From: Pseudomonas sp. GM48
Lineage (GTDB): Bacteria > Pseudomonadota > Gammaproteobacteria > Pseudomonadales > Pseudomonadaceae
Length of the DNA stretch: 64,000 bases
Assembly: GCF_000282335.1 (NCBI RefSeq)
Contig: NZ_AKJM01000059.1
Span: 16,750-80,749, forward strand
Reading direction: 5' to 3'
Notes under the pieces: generated by a model
The model's database searches: none
The model's input: only the letters and a program-made list of their open reading frames with translations
Told to the model about the DNA's origin: nothing
Shown: one piece after another, positions 1-7,583 of the stretch
How positions within the stretch are numbered: position 1 is the stretch's first letter
Layout of the letters: each line of letters starts with the position of its first letter
Made by a program: the position numbers and the translations under genes

Positions 1-1
1 C

Positions 2-1297
2 GCGGTGCGCGCCGCCGACGCGGCATTCGACAGCTGGTCGCAAACCCCGCCGAGAGAGCGTTCGCGGCTGCTGCTCAAACTCGCCGATGCCATCGAAGCC
101 CACGGCCAAGAGCTGGCCAAACTGGAATCGGACAACTGCGGCAAGCCTTACAGCGCCGCGCTGAACGACGAAATCCCGGCGATTGCCGACGTGTTCCGCT
201 TCTTCGCTGGCGCCAACCGTTGCATGAGCGGCTCGGCCGGCGGCGAATACCTGCCGGGGCACACCTCGATGATCCGTCGCGACCCGGTGGGCGTGATCGC
301 CTCCATCGCGCCGTGGAACTACCCGCTGATGATGGTGGCCTGGAAAATCGCCCCGGCCCTGGCCGCCGGTAATACCGTGGTGCTCAAGCCGTCGGAACAA
401 ACCCCGCTGACTGCCCTGCGTCTGGCCGAACTAGCGTCGGAAATCTTCCCGGCCGGCGTGCTCAATCTGGTATTTGGCCGTGGTCCTACCGTCGGTAGCC
501 CGCTGGTGATCCACCCGAAAGTGCGCATGGTGTCGCTGACCGGCTCGATTGCCACCGGTTCGAACATCATTTCCAGCACCGCCGACAGCGTCAAACGCAT
601 GCACATGGAACTGGGCGGCAAGGCCCCGGTGATCATCTTCGATGACGCCGACATCGACGCCGCCGTCGAAGGCATCCGCACCTTCGGTTTCTACAACGCC
701 GGCCAGGACTGCACCGCCGCCTGCCGCATCTATGCGCAGGAAGGCATCTACGAGAAGTTCGTCGAGAAGCTCGGCGCTGCGGTCAGCAGCATCAAGTACG
801 GTTTGCAGGATGATCCGTCCACCGAACTCGGCCCGCTGATCACCGCGCAACACCGCGACCGCGTTGCCGGTTTCGTCGAACGCGCCATTGCTCAACCGCA
901 CATTCGTTTGATCACTGGCGGCAAAGCGGTGGACGGCAACGGTTACTTCTTCGAACCGACCGTACTGGCCGACGCGCAGCAGGATGACGAAATCGTCCGT
1001 CGCGAAGTGTTCGGACCAGTGGTGTCGGTGACCAAATTCAGCGATGAAGCGCAAGTACTCGGCTGGGCCAACGATTCGGAATACGGCCTGGCGTCGTCGG
1101 TGTGGACTGCCGACGTCGGTCGCGCCCATCGCCTGTCGGCCCGCTTGCATTACGGCTGCACCTGGGTGAATACGCACTTCATGCTGGTCAGCGAAATGCC
1201 TCACGGCGGTCAGAAACTGTCCGGCTATGGCAAGGATATGTCCATGTACGGGCTCGAGGACTACACCGTCGTGCGGCATGTGATGTTCAAGCACTAA
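2..1297 (+). CDS. gamma-aminobutyraldehyde-type NAD-dependent aldehyde dehydrogenase (5' truncated by window)
   Basis: Aldehyde dehydrogenase superfamily enzyme, oxidising an aldehyde to the acid with NAD(P)+. The reading frame is open from base 2, so the start codon lies left of the window; 431 residues are visible. Family members of the YdcW/gamma-aminobutyraldehyde type are about 474 residues, so roughly 43 are missing. The catalytic cysteine sits in [10 protein letters not shown] (codon 710-712) and the general-base glutamate in MELGGK (codon 608-610). The N-terminal part carries the Rossmann-fold region PWNYPLMM. The next gene is an APC permease in the same direction, which fits uptake and catabolism of putrescine or a related amine (inference). 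Exact substrate is not proven by sequence; betaine aldehyde is a possible alternative. Confidence 0.85.
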   Translation, partial: AVRAADAAFDSWSQTPPRERSRLLLKLADAIEAHGQELAKLESDNCGKPYSAALNDEIPAIADVFRFFAGANRCMSGSAGGEYLPGHTSMIRRDPVGVIASIAPWNYPLMMVAWKIAPALAAGNTVVLKPSEQTPLTALRLAELASEIFPAGVLNLVFGRGPTVGSPLVIHPKVRMVSLTGSIATGSNIISSTADSVKRMHMELGGKAPVIIFDDADIDAAVEGIRTFGFYNAGQDCTAACRIYAQEGIYEKFVEKLGAAVSSIKYGLQDDPSTELGPLITAQHRDRVAGFVERAIAQPHIRLITGGKAVDGNGYFFEPTVLADAQQDDEIVRREVFGPVVSVTKFSDEAQVLGWANDSEYGLASSVWTADVGRAHRLSARLHYGCTWVNTHFMLVSEMPHGGQKLSGYGKDMSMYGLEDYTVVRHVMFKH

Positions 1298-1310
1298 GAA
1301 AAGCATCGCC

Positions 1311-1410
1311 TGTAGGAGCGAGCTTGCTCGCGATGGACGTCAACGTTGACGCGGGAATCCTGACGCCCCGCGGTGTCCTCAGGTTTTTCGCGAGCAAGCT
1401 CGCTCCTACA
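1311..1410. repeat. REP doublet, GAGCGAGCTTGCTCGCG family
   Basis: Two inverted copies of TGTAGGAGCGAGCTTGCTCG face each other with about 50 bases between them, directly after the dehydrogenase stop codon. Each arm itself contains the short palindrome GAGC-AAGCTTGCTC-type core. Typical Pseudomonas REP doublet; possible transcript 3'-end stabiliser. Confidence 0.9.
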
Positions 1411-1571
1411 GCGAAGAGGTCACCTCGGTTTCAAGGCAGAAACCGGCAACACGCACCACCAGGCTCCACAGCAAAAAAACAAAACAATAACCACCGATCC
1501 GGGCGGTGCCCTCAAGGCCCCGTCACGGTTTCGGACATCCGAAATCTGCCGATTTTCCGGAGAAAACACAC

Positions 1572-3056
1572 ATGAGTGCATCACCCGATCTCTCTGTAGC
1601 CCTTGCCGACAGCGATGCCGAGCAACTACGCAAGCTGGGTTACACCTCCAACTTCAATCGCAGCATGAGCCTGTGGGAAAACTTCGCCCTGGGCTTCACT
1701 TACCTGTCCCCGGTCGTCGGGGTTTATACCCTGTTCGGCCTGTGCCTGGCCGCGGGCGGGCCACCGATGTTCTGGGCTTATCTGCTGGTCGGTTGCGGCC
1801 AGTTGCTGGTGTGCCTGATTTTCGGCGAAGTGGTTTCGCAGTTCCCGATTTCCGGTGGCGTGTACCCATGGGCCCGCCGTCTGGTGGGCAAGCGCTGGGC
1901 GTGGATGGTTGGCTGGATCTACTCCATCGCCCTGTGTGTGACCATCGCGGCGGTTGCCGTGGGTGCCGGTCCGTACCTCGCCGCCATGATGGGCTTTGAA
2001 CCGAGCAACAACACCAACATCATCATCGCCCTGTTCCTGACGCTGTTCGCCACCCTGGTCAACCTCAGCGGCACCAAAGTGCTGGCGCGGATCGCCATGT
2101 TCGGCTTCCTCTGCGAACTGGTCGGCGCGGTGATCGTCGGCGTTTACCTGCTGATCTTCGAACGTCATCAATCCATCAGCGTGTTGTTCAACACCTTCGA
2201 TATCAGCGTCGACGGCTCGTACCTGCCGGCGTTCCTCACCGCGTCGCTGGCGGGGATGTTCCTGTACTACGGCTTCGAGGCCTGCGGCGACGTGGCCGAA
2301 GAAACCCCGAACCCGAGCAAGCAGATTCCGGTGGCCATGCGCATGACCATCTACATCGGCGGCATCGCCGCAATGTTCGCCTGCCTGGCACTGATCCTGG
2401 CCGTGCCGGACATGCAAGCGGTGATCAACGGCACCGACAAGGACCCGGTCACCACCATCCTCAACAACGCGTTCGGGCCGGTGGGCTCGAAAGTGGTGAT
2501 GGGGGTGGTGATGATTTCCTTCATCTCCTGTGTCATCAGCCTGCAAGCAGCGGCCAGTCGTTTGCTGTATTCCTACGCCCGCGACGAAATGGTTATCGGC
2601 AGCCGACTGCTGAAGAAGATTTCCCCTACGACTCAGGTTCCAGTTGCCGCGCTGTTCGTCTCCGGCGTCCTGCCGGCACTGATCATCATCCTCGGCTTCT
2701 TCCTGCAAGACGCGGTAGCCACCATCGTCAGCTTCGCGGCAATCGGCATCTACCTGGCGTTCCAGATGATCGTGCTCGCAGCACTTTACGCACGCATGAA
2801 AGGCTGGAAACCGAGCGGCAAATTCACCCTCGGTGCCTGGGGCTGGGCGGTGAACATCGGCGCGCTGGTCTACGGCGTCGGCGCCATCATCAACATGGCC
2901 TGGCCACGGACACCGGATGCCGCGTGGTACATCAACTACGCCATGGTCCTGAGTACTGCCATCGTTATTGGTTTGGGCTTGCTCTACATGTGGATCGCCA
3001 AACCGTATGACCACGGAAAGGCGCCTGCGGGGGATGCGTGGAAGGTTAGTCACTAA
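1572..3056 (+). CDS. APC-superfamily amino acid/polyamine permease
   Basis: Inner-membrane transporter of 494 residues with about twelve hydrophobic segments, starting after a soluble N-terminus of some 35 residues. The region with YLSPVVGVYTLFGLCLAAGG followed by FPISGGVYPWARRLVG matches the ACT-like (GABA/choline permease) branch of the APC superfamily. ATG at 1572 is preceded by CGGAGA at 1558-1563; an upstream in-frame start would add 22 residues without a better ribosome site. It follows the aldehyde dehydrogenase across a REP doublet, so import of GABA, putrescine or a related amine is a reasonable guess, but the substrate cannot be read from sequence. Its 3' end overlaps a small convergent gene by 11 bases. 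Confidence 0.85.
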   Translation: MSASPDLSVALADSDAEQLRKLGYTSNFNRSMSLWENFALGFTYLSPVVGVYTLFGLCLAAGGPPMFWAYLLVGCGQLLVCLIFGEVVSQFPISGGVYPWARRLVGKRWAWMVGWIYSIALCVTIAAVAVGAGPYLAAMMGFEPSNNTNIIIALFLTLFATLVNLSGTKVLARIAMFGFLCELVGAVIVGVYLLIFERHQSISVLFNTFDISVDGSYLPAFLTASLAGMFLYYGFEACGDVAEETPNPSKQIPVAMRMTIYIGGIAAMFACLALILAVPDMQAVINGTDKDPVTTILNNAFGPVGSKVVMGVVMISFISCVISLQAAASRLLYSYARDEMVIGSRLLKKISPTTQVPVAALFVSGVLPALIIILGFFLQDAVATIVSFAAIGIYLAFQMIVLAALYARMKGWKPSGKFTLGAWGWAVNIGALVYGVGAIINMAWPRTPDAAWYINYAMVLSTAIVIGLGLLYMWIAKPYDHGKAPAGDAWKVSH

Positions 3057-3240
3057 TGAAAGTCGCCCCGGGATCAAGTTCGATCTCGGGGCAAGCTCTG
3101 CCAATCAAACAATCTGTGTCGTCGCCTCGCAAAACATCCATCAAGTCTTCCGTGTGCCATTTGATATCAGCTTTGCCACGCACCGCTTCGAAGCGATCTT
3201 GGGCATTAGCATTACGCCTCTCGTTGTCACTGTCAGTCAT
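3046..3240 (-). CDS. small hypothetical protein (64 aa)
   Basis: I do not recognise this protein. It is short, acidic and soluble, with a hydrophilic N-terminus (MTDSDNERRNANAQDRFEAV) and two cysteines near the C-terminus. Support for its reality is the ribosome site AGGAG ten bases before the ATG at 3240 (seven before an alternative TTG one codon upstream) and convergent placement against the permease with an 11-base overlap. It has no predicted membrane segment. It borders the antirepressor/toxin-antitoxin island, so an accessory origin is possible. Confidence 0.5.
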   Translation of the reverse strand: MTDSDNERRNANAQDRFEAVRGKADIKWHTEDLMDVLRGDDTDCLIGRACPEIELDPGATFISD

Positions 3241-3447
3241 CAATCTATTGCTCCTGCATAGAAGTAAGTGGGCGAGGATTCGAACAAATAAAGGAAAAAC
3301 TGCGCCTCAGGTGCCGCTTCTCTGCAGCCAGTGCAAAAACAGGAAATTCCTACAGATACAGCCTTCCTGAAAAACCCTCGATTCCTACATCAAGCGTCGC
3401 CAGAGTAGACTTGGCGCCGCGAGCGCCTGACCGATAGGCTTTACCCC

Positions 3448-3656
3448 GTCGCTGCCAAATCAGCGACCCGGAGTCGAAGCCGGAACATATCAACATGGCG
3501 CATCCGCGCCCCCCATATGAGCTGAGGCATTTTTTGCCTTTCAGTTTCGCGTTATGGCGGGCCGTGTGGCGCGGGCCTCTCGGCTTCCATGTTGATCGAG
3601 AATGTTCCGACTTCGAACGCCGCACGGTCCGCCACCCTAATCTGTCGAAGGATTAG
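3448..3656 (+). ncRNA. C4-type antisense RNA / leader of the antirepressor gene
   Basis: A highly structured, non-coding leader before the Bro-N gene. Visible elements: hairpin GTCGCTG/CAGCGAC (3448-3454, 3461-3467); a long stem of GGAACAT plus ATCAACATGG (3482-3498) with CCATGTTGAT (3587-3596) and ATGTTCC (3602-3608), bulge 3597-3601; a 14-bp stem GGCGGGCCGTGTGG (3556-3569) with CCGCACGGTCCGCC (3620-3633), two G-U pairs; and hairpin CTAATC/GATTAG (3637-3642, 3651-3656). The segment CCATGTTGA (3587-3595) is also the exact complement of TCAACATGG (3671-3679), which overlaps the Shine-Dalgarno sequence of the downstream gene. This is the logic of the phage P1/P7 C4 antisense RNA that silences the antirepressor. 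Family assignment is from recalled layout, not a covariance search; RNA ends are approximate. Confidence 0.65.
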
Positions 3657-3670
3657 TGGCGGCCCCACTT

Positions 3671-3691
3671 TCAACATGGAGTCGAAAAATG
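3671..3691 (+). promoter_or_regulatory. antisense target overlapping the antirepressor ribosome-binding site
   Basis: TCAACATGG (3671-3679) repeats the sequence at 3490-3498 and is complementary to 3587-3595 of the leader. It runs into GGAG (3678-3681), the ribosome site for ATG 3689-3691. The following GGAGTCGAA (3678-3686) is likewise repeated at 3470-3478. The duplication lets one antisense segment pair with either copy. Confidence 0.6.
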
Positions 3692-4201
3692 CAAAAGCAC
3701 ACGTCAAATTCACCTGAAACACATCCCTGTTTCACCCCCATCGTTTTCACCCGCCACAACCGTTTCCTCCACACCTTCATGCTGGATCATCAAGCCTGGT
3801 TCTGCGTCCAGGATCTGGGACGCTTGATGGGCAAACCATTGAATGAACGACTCACCCTGAAACTCGATCCCGATCAGCGCCGCTGCGTCTGGTTGCTCAA
3901 GGACGGTAGAACAGTCGAGACACTGATGGTCAGCGAATCAGGCATGTATGCCCTGTTGGTTCATCATTTCGCTCCAGAAAACCGCCACCTGCGCCAATGG
4001 CTGAGTAACGAGGTCATACCCTTGTTGCGTCATGCGAAGTCAGAGCCTGTGGAAAACCTGCCAAGCCTGAGCTCCTTGCATTGGGCCGGAATTACGGTGC
4101 CATTGCTGCATTGGCAGCATCAGGCATGGATCAAATGGCGAGACATGCCTGAATTGATGCACGTACAGCGACCCTATCCGGTTGCGGGCACCTGCCGCTG
4201 A
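3689..4201 (+). CDS. Bro-N domain phage antirepressor-like protein
   Basis: A 170-residue soluble protein whose residues about 15-110 form a Bro-N (baculovirus repeated ORF/P1 Ant-like) DNA-binding domain: FTRHNRFLHTFMLDHQAWFC, VQDLGRLMGKPLNERLT, SESGMYALLVHHF and LRQWLSNEVIPLLR are the usual landmarks. The remaining ~60 residues are not recognised. In phages such proteins counteract the repressor. Start at ATG 3689 is set by GGAG at 3678-3681; 11 in-frame codons upstream lack a ribosome site and fall in the structured leader. Expression is probably silenced by the upstream C4-type RNA. No phage structural, integrase or repressor gene lies nearby, so the module appears to be an orphan or domesticated remnant. 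Confidence 0.75.
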   Translation: MQKHTSNSPETHPCFTPIVFTRHNRFLHTFMLDHQAWFCVQDLGRLMGKPLNERLTLKLDPDQRRCVWLLKDGRTVETLMVSESGMYALLVHHFAPENRHLRQWLSNEVIPLLRHAKSEPVENLPSLSSLHWAGITVPLLHWQHQAWIKWRDMPELMHVQRPYPVAGTCR

Positions 4202-4219
4202 GTCTTTAGTCATTAGTGA

Positions 4220-4250
4220 AAATGGGGGGACTCTTTAGTTCGCCCCATTT
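4220..4250 (+). terminator. hairpin after the antirepressor gene
   Basis: AAATGGGG (4220-4227) pairs with CCCCATTT (4243-4250) around a 15-base loop, 19 bases after the stop codon. The T-run is short on the plus strand (TTTG), so it may be a weak terminator. Confidence 0.4.
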
Positions 4251-4310
4251 GCTGTATGACCACGGCATCGCAGCTTCCAGAGAGGTGTGAAAGGTGAGTC
4301 GATAAGAGCC

Positions 4311-4460
4311 TTAGCCCCAATGCCAGTGGGCAGCAGAGTCCTCAGCCTGCTTCAAGGCAATTACTCGCAACATTTCCCCCTCGTCCATTGCGGTATCACT
4401 GGCTAGAGTGTCTTTTACCCAAGCACGTGGTAACGGTTGACGAACATCGCGGTACAACAT
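4311..4460 (-). CDS. possible small ORF or gene remnant (49 aa)
   Basis: An open frame of 49 codons from ATG 4460 begins MLYRDVRQPLPRAWVKD and ends with SAAHWHWG. The composition looks protein-like rather than random, but no ribosome site precedes it and I recognise no family. It lies divergent to the toxin-antitoxin pair, 47 bases from the antitoxin start. It may be the tail of a degraded gene. Confidence 0.25.
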   Translation of the reverse strand: MLYRDVRQPLPRAWVKDTLASDTAMDEGEMLRVIALKQAEDSAAHWHWG

Positions 4461-4465
4461 AGGGT

Positions 4466-4489
4466 GTTTACGTGGTTTACAGCGTATAC
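4466..4489. promoter_or_regulatory. three hexamers at 9-bp period, candidate antitoxin operator
   Basis: GTTTAC (4466-4471), GTTTAC (4475-4480) and GTATAC (4484-4489, palindromic) lie exactly 9 bases apart, 18 bases before the antitoxin start. Ribbon-helix-helix antitoxins commonly autorepress by cooperative binding to such closely spaced short repeats. No binding data; inference from spacing and location. Confidence 0.4.
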
Positions 4490-4507
4490 ATATTGAGGAA
4501 AGCCGCC

Positions 4508-4756
4508 ATGGCCTCGCCCGTTCTATCTTTTCGTGTCGAAGAGCTTTTGGCTCAACAATTGGATCAACTGGCAGCAGCCACTGATCGCGACCGTCAATAT
4601 CATCTCAAACGTGCACTGGTTCGATATGTGGAAGCTGAGTCCTGGCATCTACAAGCCATCAGCGAAGGTATAGCCGATGCCGATGCTGGGAAACTCACCG
4701 ATCTGGACGCCGTGAAGGCTAAGTGGGAAAAACGTGCCGAAAGTAGTACTGACTGA
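4508..4756 (+). CDS. ribbon-helix-helix antitoxin (type II toxin-antitoxin)
   Basis: An 82-residue protein with an N-terminal ribbon-helix-helix fold: beta strand VLSFRVEELLAQQLDQLAA followed by two helices (RDRQYHLKRALVRYVEAE), then a C-terminal tail (LTDLDAVKAKWEKRAES) of the type that wraps the toxin. ATG at 4508 has GAGG at 4495-4498. The toxin gene starts inside its last codons, overlapping by 23 bases, so translation is coupled. Expected role: neutralise the RelE/ParE toxin and autorepress the operon through the repeats at 4466-4489. Confidence 0.85.
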   Translation: MASPVLSFRVEELLAQQLDQLAAATDRDRQYHLKRALVRYVEAESWHLQAISEGIADADAGKLTDLDAVKAKWEKRAESSTD

Positions 4757-5024
4757 AAAAGCGGAAAGCGATCTCGACAATATTCATGAGCACTACCTAG
4801 AGTCCGTTGGCGCAGACACCGCCATAACGATCATCTCGACGATCTTGCAGTCCTTCCAACAACTGGAGCAGTTTCCCGGCTCAGGCAGACCTTCCGTCAT
4901 GCCAGATGTGCGAGAACTGGTACTTGATCGTTACCCCTTCATTGCTCCATACCGATTTGCCCATGGGCAAATTCAAGTTTTGCGAGTGCTGCATCAACGA
5001 ATGGAGCGCTCGCAAGATTGGTAA
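4734..5024 (+). CDS. RelE/ParE-family toxin
   Basis: A 96-residue protein of the RelE/ParE superfamily: N-terminal VVLTEKAESDLDNIHEHYLE helix, central FPGSGRPSVMPDVRELVLDRYPFIAPYRF, and C-terminal IQVLRVLHQRMERSQDW, all characteristic of ParE/RelE toxins. Family members are either ribosome-dependent mRNA interferases or gyrase poisons; the sequence alone does not decide, though the HQRMERSQDW ending is common in ParE-like proteins. Start is GTG 4734, within the antitoxin gene; the overlap enforces coupled synthesis. Full length, no sign of decay. Confidence 0.85.
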   Translation: MPKVVLTEKAESDLDNIHEHYLESVGADTAITIISTILQSFQQLEQFPGSGRPSVMPDVRELVLDRYPFIAPYRFAHGQIQVLRVLHQRMERSQDW

Positions 5025-5073
5025 AAAGGCCCCCAGCCGCGACAATCTTGCCGCGACTGAATGCCCCTCCTGC

Positions 5074-5259
5074 TCAAAACCGCGAAACACTCCTCATCGC
5101 ATCCACCAGATACCGCATCGCAATCCGGTCGTTCTCCGACAGTTCCCGATAGCGCTCCACCAGTTTCATTTCCTCGGAATTCAGCCGGCGTCTTTGCCGT
5201 CCGCTGGTCAGGCACGGAAAGATTCCCAACATTTCGGTGATGTTCTGTACTTTCGACAT
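5074..5259 (-). CDS. small hypothetical protein (61 aa)
   Basis: Unrecognised short protein, basic in the middle (SGRQRRRLNSEEMK) and helical at the C-terminus (LVERYRELSENDRIAMRYLV), a stretch resembling the tail found after the helix-turn-helix in some XRE-type regulators. There is no DNA-binding domain in front of it. A ribosome site AAGGA lies nine bases before ATG 5259, which supports expression. It points toward the toxin gene and ends 49 bases from it. Confidence 0.55.
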   Translation of the reverse strand: MSKVQNITEMLGIFPCLTSGRQRRRLNSEEMKLVERYRELSENDRIAMRYLVDAMRSVSRF

Positions 5260-5676
5260 GGACGATGTCCTTCTCTAGACGTCAAAGAAACTGCAAAAAA
5301 CCGCATCGCCCTATCCCTTTTTCAGCAGCCGCCGGGTGCTCACTGAACCGCACCGGTCCGAAGGGCATAAACCGGTCATGAGCACAGAATAGAAATATTC
5401 CGGGCGCTGAAAAGCATTTTTTAGAGTAATTAGTCGAAAAAAGCAGAAATGCCCTTTAAATCAGAAACCCCTGTCGGAATTGTTTCCCGACATGTCTTGT
5501 TTCATTGCCGGGCTAGCGCCGTGCCATCAATCAATTCAGCTCTGCAATCGAACGGTTTAAGCTATCCGGCATCTGTTTAAAGTCCGTTGCGTTTGGCCGA
5601 AGGCATGTCCGAACCGATATTTCTGATCCAGTACGTGCCAGGAACGGCACGGGATTGTTCACGACAGGTTGTATAT
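5260..5676. other. intergenic region upstream of opgD
   Basis: No gene recognised in 417 bases. The region is AT-richer than its flanks (around 5390-5470) and must carry the divergent promoters for the small gene at 5074-5259 and opgD. The only symmetric element noticed is the short palindrome GACATGTC at about 5488. An in-frame extension of opgD to 5587 has no ribosome site or signal peptide. Confidence 0.4.
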
Positions 5677-7305
5677 ATGCACCGCAGGAATTTGCTCAAA
5701 GCCTCCATGGCCATCGCGGCCTACACCGGCTTGTCCGCCACGGGACTGTTGGCCGCCCAAGCCTGGGCCGCCAGCGGCGGCACCGCTGATGGCGAGGCCA
5801 CTGCATTCGATTTCGAGGCGCTGAAACTCCAGGCCAAACAGCTCGCCAGCAATCGCTATCAGGACACCAAGCAACAGTTGCCACCGACCCTGGCAACCAT
5901 GACGCCGCAGAACTTCAACGCGATCCGCTACGACGCCAATCACTCCTTGTGGAATGACCTGAATGGTCAACTGGATGTGCAGTTTTTCCACGTCGGCATG
6001 GGTTTCAAGCAGCCGGTACGCATGTACAGCGTCGACCCCAAGACCCGCCAGGCGCGTGAGGTGCATTTCCGTCCGTCGTTGTTCAACTATGAACAAACCA
6101 CGGTCGACACCACCCAGCTCAAGGGCGATCTGGGGTTCTCCGGCTTCAAGTTGTTCAAGGCCCCGGAACTGGACAAGCACGACGTCGTGTCCTTCCTCGG
6201 TGCCAGTTACTTCCGGGCGGTGGACGCCACCGGCCAGTACGGTTTGTCGGCCCGCGGCCTGGCCATCGATACCTATGCCAAAAAACGTGAGGAATTCCCG
6301 GACTTCACCAAGTTCTGGTTCGAGACGCCGGACAAGGACAGCACCCGCTTCGTGGTCTACGCCCTGCTCGACTCACCGAGCGCCACCGGCGCCTATCGTT
6401 TCGATATCGATTGCCAGGCCGAGCGCGTGGTGATGGAGATCGACGCCCACGTCAATGCACGTACCGCCATCGACCAACTGGGCATCGCGCCGATGACCAG
6501 CATGTTCAGTTGCGGTACCCACGAACGCCGGATGTGCGACACCATTCACCCGCAGATCCACGACTCCGATCGCCTGGCCATGTGGCGCGGCAACGGCGAG
6601 TGGATCTGCCGTCCGCTGAACAATCCGGCGACCCTGCAATTCAATGCCTTCGCCGACAAGGACCCGAAAGGTTTCGGCCTGGTGCAGACCGACCATGAGT
6701 TCGCCAGCTATCAGGACACCGTCGACTGGTACAGCCGCCGCCCGAGCCTGTGGGTCGAACCGACCACCGCATGGGGCGAAGGCTCGGTCGATCTGCTGGA
6801 AATTCCTACGACCGGCGAAACCATGGACAACATCGTCGCCTTCTGGACCCCGAAGAAACCGGTGGCTGCCGGCGATTCGCTGAACTACGGCTACAAGCTC
6901 TACTGGAGCGCACTGCCACCGGTCGGCACACCGCTGGCGCGGGTCAATGCGACCCGTTCGGGCATGGGCGGCTTCACCGAAGGCTGGGCACCCGGCGAGC
7001 ATTACCCGCCAGTCTGGGCCCGTCGTTTTGCCGTGGACTTCACCGGCGGCGGCCTGGACCGATTGCCTGAAGGCGCGGGCATCGAGCCGGTGGTCACTTG
7101 CTCGAACGGCGAGGTCAAGGATTTCAGCATCCTCAAGCTGGATGACATCAAGGGCTATCGCATTCTGTTTGACTGGTACCCGACCAATGACAGCGTCGAG
7201 CCTGTCGAACTGCGCCTGTTCATCCGCACCAACGAGCGCACACTGAGTGAAACCTGGCTGTACCAGTACTTCCCGCCCGCCCCGGACAAGCGCAAATATC
7301 CCTGA
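5677..7305 (+). CDS. opgD: periplasmic glucan biosynthesis protein D
   Basis: OpgD/MdoD family protein of 542 residues, exported to the periplasm where the family shapes the backbone of osmoregulated periplasmic glucans. The start ATG 5677 is chosen because it opens a twin-arginine signal ([18 protein letters not shown], with HRRNLLK matching the Tat consensus), as known for OpgD; a CAGG nine bases upstream can serve as ribosome site. The body shows family landmarks such as [17 protein letters not shown] and [20 protein letters not shown]. Length is normal. It stands alone: opgG/opgH are not nearby. An opgC-type modifying enzyme is encoded at 27.8 kb in the same window. Confidence 0.93.
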   Translation: MHRRNLLKASMAIAAYTGLSATGLLAAQAWAASGGTADGEATAFDFEALKLQAKQLASNRYQDTKQQLPPTLATMTPQNFNAIRYDANHSLWNDLNGQLDVQFFHVGMGFKQPVRMYSVDPKTRQAREVHFRPSLFNYEQTTVDTTQLKGDLGFSGFKLFKAPELDKHDVVSFLGASYFRAVDATGQYGLSARGLAIDTYAKKREEFPDFTKFWFETPDKDSTRFVVYALLDSPSATGAYRFDIDCQAERVVMEIDAHVNARTAIDQLGIAPMTSMFSCGTHERRMCDTIHPQIHDSDRLAMWRGNGEWICRPLNNPATLQFNAFADKDPKGFGLVQTDHEFASYQDTVDWYSRRPSLWVEPTTAWGEGSVDLLEIPTTGETMDNIVAFWTPKKPVAAGDSLNYGYKLYWSALPPVGTPLARVNATRSGMGGFTEGWAPGEHYPPVWARRFAVDFTGGGLDRLPEGAGIEPVVTCSNGEVKDFSILKLDDIKGYRILFDWYPTNDSVEPVELRLFIRTNERTLSETWLYQYFPPAPDKRKYP

Positions 7306-7329
7306 TCGACGGGTTGCGCCCAACCAGCA

Positions 7330-7374
7330 TTCGGTTTTCCGAACGCGACCTGCCGGTCGGTTCGGTTAACCGGA
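7330..7374. promoter_or_regulatory. two AauR boxes (upstream activator sites) of the aat operon
   Basis: TTCGG-TTTT-CCGAA (7330-7343) is a perfect match to the inverted repeat TTCGG-N4-CCGAA that I recall as the AauR recognition site in P. putida. A second near-match TTCGG-TTAA-CCGGA (7361-7374) has one changed base. The two starts are 31 bases apart, about three helical turns, so both face one side of the DNA. Confidence 0.75.
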
Positions 7375-7420
7375 TCATCGAACTGAAATTTCAGCGCAAA
7401 AAATATTTAATTCCCTTGTA

Positions 7421-7433
7421 AATCAACACTTTG
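7421..7433 (+). promoter_or_regulatory. IHF site between activator sites and sigma-54 promoter
   Basis: AATCAACACTTTG matches the IHF consensus WATCAANNNNTTR at every fixed position. It lies between the AauR boxes and the -24/-12 element, where DNA bending is needed to bring an enhancer-bound activator to RNA polymerase. Confidence 0.6.
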
Positions 7434-7450
7434 ATTAATTGCGACTGGTC

Positions 7451-7466
7451 TGGCACGAGTCATGCT
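7451..7466 (+). promoter_or_regulatory. sigma-54 (-24/-12) promoter of aatJ
   Basis: TGGCACGAGTCATGCT fits the RpoN consensus TGGCACG-N4-TTGCW with one mismatch (A for the first T). GG at 7452-7453 and GC at 7464-7465 are separated by the required ten bases. Transcription would start near 7477, leaving a leader of about 105 bases. Confidence 0.75.
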
Positions 7467-7583
7467 CTACACTTCTTCGACGAATATCCTTTGCGCCTAC
7501 TCATCGTAGCGTTCAGGTGTTTTGCAGCACAAAAAGGGCCGATGAACTGGCTCCATAAAAAAAACAATGTCGAGGAAAATTTG

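Noticed and set aside
1626..3104. Open frame of 492 codons antisense to the APC permease
   Set aside because: Composition dominated by His, Asp and Gln, no hydrophobic or domain pattern; the plus strand is a normal 12-helix permease.
3350..3625. 91-codon minus-strand frame over the C4-like RNA
   Set aside because: Low-complexity basic protein without ribosome site; the region is explained better by the RNA stems.
3046..5259. Prophage
   Set aside because: Only an antirepressor and antisense RNA are present; there is no integrase, repressor, lysis or structural gene and no attachment-site repeat was seen.
5587..5676. N-terminal extension of OpgD by 30 codons
   Set aside because: It would bury the twin-arginine signal and has no ribosome site; ATG 5677 is preferred.
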